A stretch of DNA of 7,688 nt from Bacillota bacterium (GTDB lineage Bacteria > Bacillota > Clostridia > Oscillospirales > Acutalibacteraceae), in assembly GCA_023458915.1 (NCBI GenBank), contig JAEWWM010000005.1, positions 1 to 7,688 on the forward strand, written 5' to 3'. Both the position numbers and the translations under genes were made by a program. Below, in pieces: positions 6,022-7,688 of this stretch. Positions within the stretch are counted from its first letter, which is position 1; each line of letters begins with the position of its first letter. Under the pieces are notes generated by a model that did not search any database, was not told the origin of the DNA, and worked only from the letters and a program-made list of their open reading frames with translations.

Positions 6022-7688
6022 ATGAAAAGATGCATTAAAAAAGCTATCGAAGTGATTGTTTCCGTGGCAATTTCAGCAAGCGCTGTTGTGCCGACATTTG
6101 CGCAAGCCCAATTGCAAGCAGAGTCCATCGAGTTTAAAGAAACCGTATCTGCACATTCGAAAGATACTTTTCGGGTGTGTGTGCCTGAGGAAAAATCCGG
6201 CGACAAACTGATGACAATTGATTTAAACGCTCAAAAAATTTCCTTGAGCTTACCGGAATCGAAAACAGAAAGTCAATTAAATGGAAATAACGATTTTCCC
6301 AAATTAGAAATAGGTCAAACAAGGCAACTTGACAGCGTATTACCCAACGTTTCAATAAGATATAGAATGCAGGAACAGGGGTTAAAAGAAGATTTTATTT
6401 TACATAGTAAAAAGGCGCAAAATGCTTTTGATTTACAATATAACATAGGAGATTTGCGCGCGGAACAAGTAAATGCACAAAATATTTTGCTTTTAGACAA
6501 AGATAACCGTGCGAAGATAATTATTTCCGCGCCATATATGACAGATGCGGCAGGGGTGCAGAGCAGTGCCGTTTTTCTAAAGATTAAAAGCGTAGAAGCG
6601 GGGATTTTGTCAGCTAGGCTTACGGCGGATTCTTCGTGGTTACAAGATGACCAAAGGAAATACCCTGTTGAAGTTGATCCGAGGTACGGCACTATTCCAG
6701 CAACAGAGTTGCGAAAAGGAGATAGCGGCGAGGATGTAGCGGTGCTAAAGAACATGCTGTTCGAGGCGGGGTATGGAGCAGGCATTTCTATGCATGATGT
6801 GCGTAAAGACCTGCTTAATACGCACTTTGGGTCAGTTGCTGAAAAGCTTGTTATAACATTCCAAAAAGCCAAAAGACTAAAAGTTACAGGTGTTGCGGAT
6901 GCGGATACTTTAAAAGCTCTTAGGGAACACCTTGAAGGTAGGCGGATACTGGATACGGCAGAACATATAGAAAAATTTTTGAGGCGTTCACAATCTAGAG
7001 TTGCCCAGGAAAATAGTGGCTTTTTTAAAAGTATTGCTGATTTTTTTGGACGTATAAATTTAGTTGATTTGCTAGTTACCGTCGGGATAGGAGCGGTAGT
7101 AGTTGGAATTAGTGTTTTTTGTGCACCAGTTACTGCTGTGGGAATTGCGGGTATGTTGGTGGGTGGCGCTATTATTGGTTCGGTGGCTAATGGTGTGTCA
7201 GAGTATGCTCAGCAGAAAGCAGTCGGTGACGAAGTGGATATGAAGCGTGTGGCTATAAAAGCTGCCGGAGGTGCAGCAAAAGGAGTAACGTTTGCCCTTC
7301 CTGGAGTTGGCGTTAGCATTGTGGTTGTTGGTTTAGGAGTCGGAGTCGAAGGTGCAGCAGAAAATTTTGCATGTACTGCTGTAACCGAGGGTCCCTCATG
7401 GGAAGCTGCCAAAAACGCTTTACTTAACGGAACGTGCCAAGGGGTAGCGTCCGTAGTAACTGCTTTTGGAGTAAGTAAAGTTGTAACCGAGATTAAGTCA
7501 TTGATACCTGTTGTTAAAACTGTACAAAGTACAACCGTTGCAGCAAGTACGGTTGTTGCAGCAACAACTACTACGGATACTGGGAAAGACGTAAAAACGC
7601 CTGCTTTACCAAAATACCCAATTTCATCGGATTTGTTAAAAGAAAAATCGGCAAATCAAAGTAAGAAAATGGAATTAGATTCTAACGA
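6022..7688 (+). CDS. secreted multidomain protein with peptidoglycan-binding domain, polymorphic-toxin-like; 3' end outside the window
   Basis: The frame is open from the ATG at 6022 to the window end (555 whole codons), with no stop. Residues 1-29 are a Sec signal peptide: positive MKRCIKKA, a hydrophobic core, and a signal-peptidase site AQA after Ala29. Residues 34-220 resemble the beta-rich domain of Gram-positive RHS/wall-associated proteins: VSIRYRMQEQGLKEDFILHS (110-129), a SAPYMTDAAG strand (169-178) and the closing YPVEVDP (214-220). Residues 229-300 are a PG_binding_1 repeat: ELRKGDSGEDVAVLK, then FG at 269-270, ITFQKA and TGVADADTLKAL, which would hold the protein on peptidoglycan. 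Residues 347-485 are Gly/Ala/Val-rich with two or three membrane-like stretches, as in pre-toxin regions of polymorphic toxins. The last 60 residues are a Thr/Ala then Lys/Ser-rich linker. An effector domain is expected next but not seen. The ribosome binding site is weak (AAGGAT, spacing 11). It could instead be a wall-associated structural protein. Confidence 0.85.
   Translation, partial: MKRCIKKAIEVIVSVAISASAVVPTFAQAQLQAESIEFKETVSAHSKDTFRVCVPEEKSGDKLMTIDLNAQKISLSLPESKTESQLNGNNDFPKLEIGQTRQLDSVLPNVSIRYRMQEQGLKEDFILHSKKAQNAFDLQYNIGDLRAEQVNAQNILLLDKDNRAKIIISAPYMTDAAGVQSSAVFLKIKSVEAGILSARLTADSSWLQDDQRKYPVEVDPRYGTIPATELRKGDSGEDVAVLKNMLFEAGYGAGISMHDVRKDLLNTHFGSVAEKLVITFQKAKRLKVTGVADADTLKALREHLEGRRILDTAEHIEKFLRRSQSRVAQENSGFFKSIADFFGRINLVDLLVTVGIGAVVVGISVFCAPVTAVGIAGMLVGGAIIGSVANGVSEYAQQKAVGDEVDMKRVAIKAAGGAAKGVTFALPGVGVSIVVVGLGVGVEGAAENFACTAVTEGPSWEAAKNALLNGTCQGVASVVTAFGVSKVVTEIKSLIPVVKTVQSTTVAASTVVAATTTTDTGKDVKTPALPKYPISSDLLKEKSANQSKKMELDSN
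7531..7564 (+). repeat. short direct and inverted repeat inside the linker of the secreted protein
   Basis: GTTGCAGCAA occurs at 7537-7546 and again at 7555-7564, 18 bases apart, giving the repeated peptide words TVAAS and VVAAT. ACAACCGT (7531-7538) and ACGGTTGT (7549-7556) form a perfect 8-bp inverted repeat over the same place. It lies between the hydrophobic region and the unseen C-terminus. Confidence 0.45.

Noticed and set aside
5994..6872. Three overlapping minus-strand open frames
   Set aside because: They lie antisense to the secreted-protein gene, overlap one another and have no recognisable motif; the plus frame has a signal peptide and known domains.
7209..7412. Minus-strand open frame rich in Pro, Thr and Ala
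   Set aside because: It is the complement of the Gly/Ala/Val-rich coding stretch, which gives such composition by itself.

Overview
The window looks like a piece of an AT-rich, Gram-positive chromosome, probably a low-GC Firmicute of the Clostridia type. The support is strong GGAGG-like ribosome binding sites, a clostridial-style AbrB protein with a CxxC...CxxC tail, tail proteins of the DUF6711/DUF859 kind known from Firmicutes siphophages, and a Sec-exported protein with a peptidoglycan-binding repeat. Species cannot be told from the sequence. All family names here are from recognition of residues, not from a search.

Left part (1-753): two small divergent regulators. A leftward AbrB/SpoVT-type transition-state regulator (29-277) and a rightward XRE-family HTH protein (421-753) share a short control region. 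In it the leftward promoter (TTGATT-17-TAGAAT) overlaps the space used by a rightward TATAAT box, and a 10-bp inverted repeat flanks both.

Middle part (754-5799): a compact rightward phage tail-tip operon. A good sigma-A promoter just after the XRE gene (TTGATT-17-TAAAAT) predicts a transcript that begins almost exactly at a strong RNA structure with a C(UUCG)G loop. Then come a DUF6711-like virion protein, a 639-aa tail hub/minor structural protein, a 729-aa DUF859-like tail fibre with its own C-terminal module, and a 95-aa conserved small phage protein. A GAAA-loop intrinsic terminator closes the operon. No terminase, portal, capsid, tape measure, holin, endolysin or integrase gene is in the window, and the regulators sit directly where a tape-measure gene would be expected.

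Right part (5800-7688): a non-coding AT-rich stretch with a two-copy direct repeat leads into a long open frame that runs off the window end. It encodes a secreted protein: signal peptide, a beta-rich domain like the N-terminus of Gram-positive RHS/wall-associated proteins, a PG_binding_1 domain, then a long Gly/Ala/Val-rich hydrophobic region of the pre-toxin type. Its C-terminal effector, if there is one, lies beyond the window. The best candidates for something undescribed are the tail-tip-only cassette with its own regulators and structured leader, and the neighbouring truncated-by-window polymorphic-toxin-like protein.
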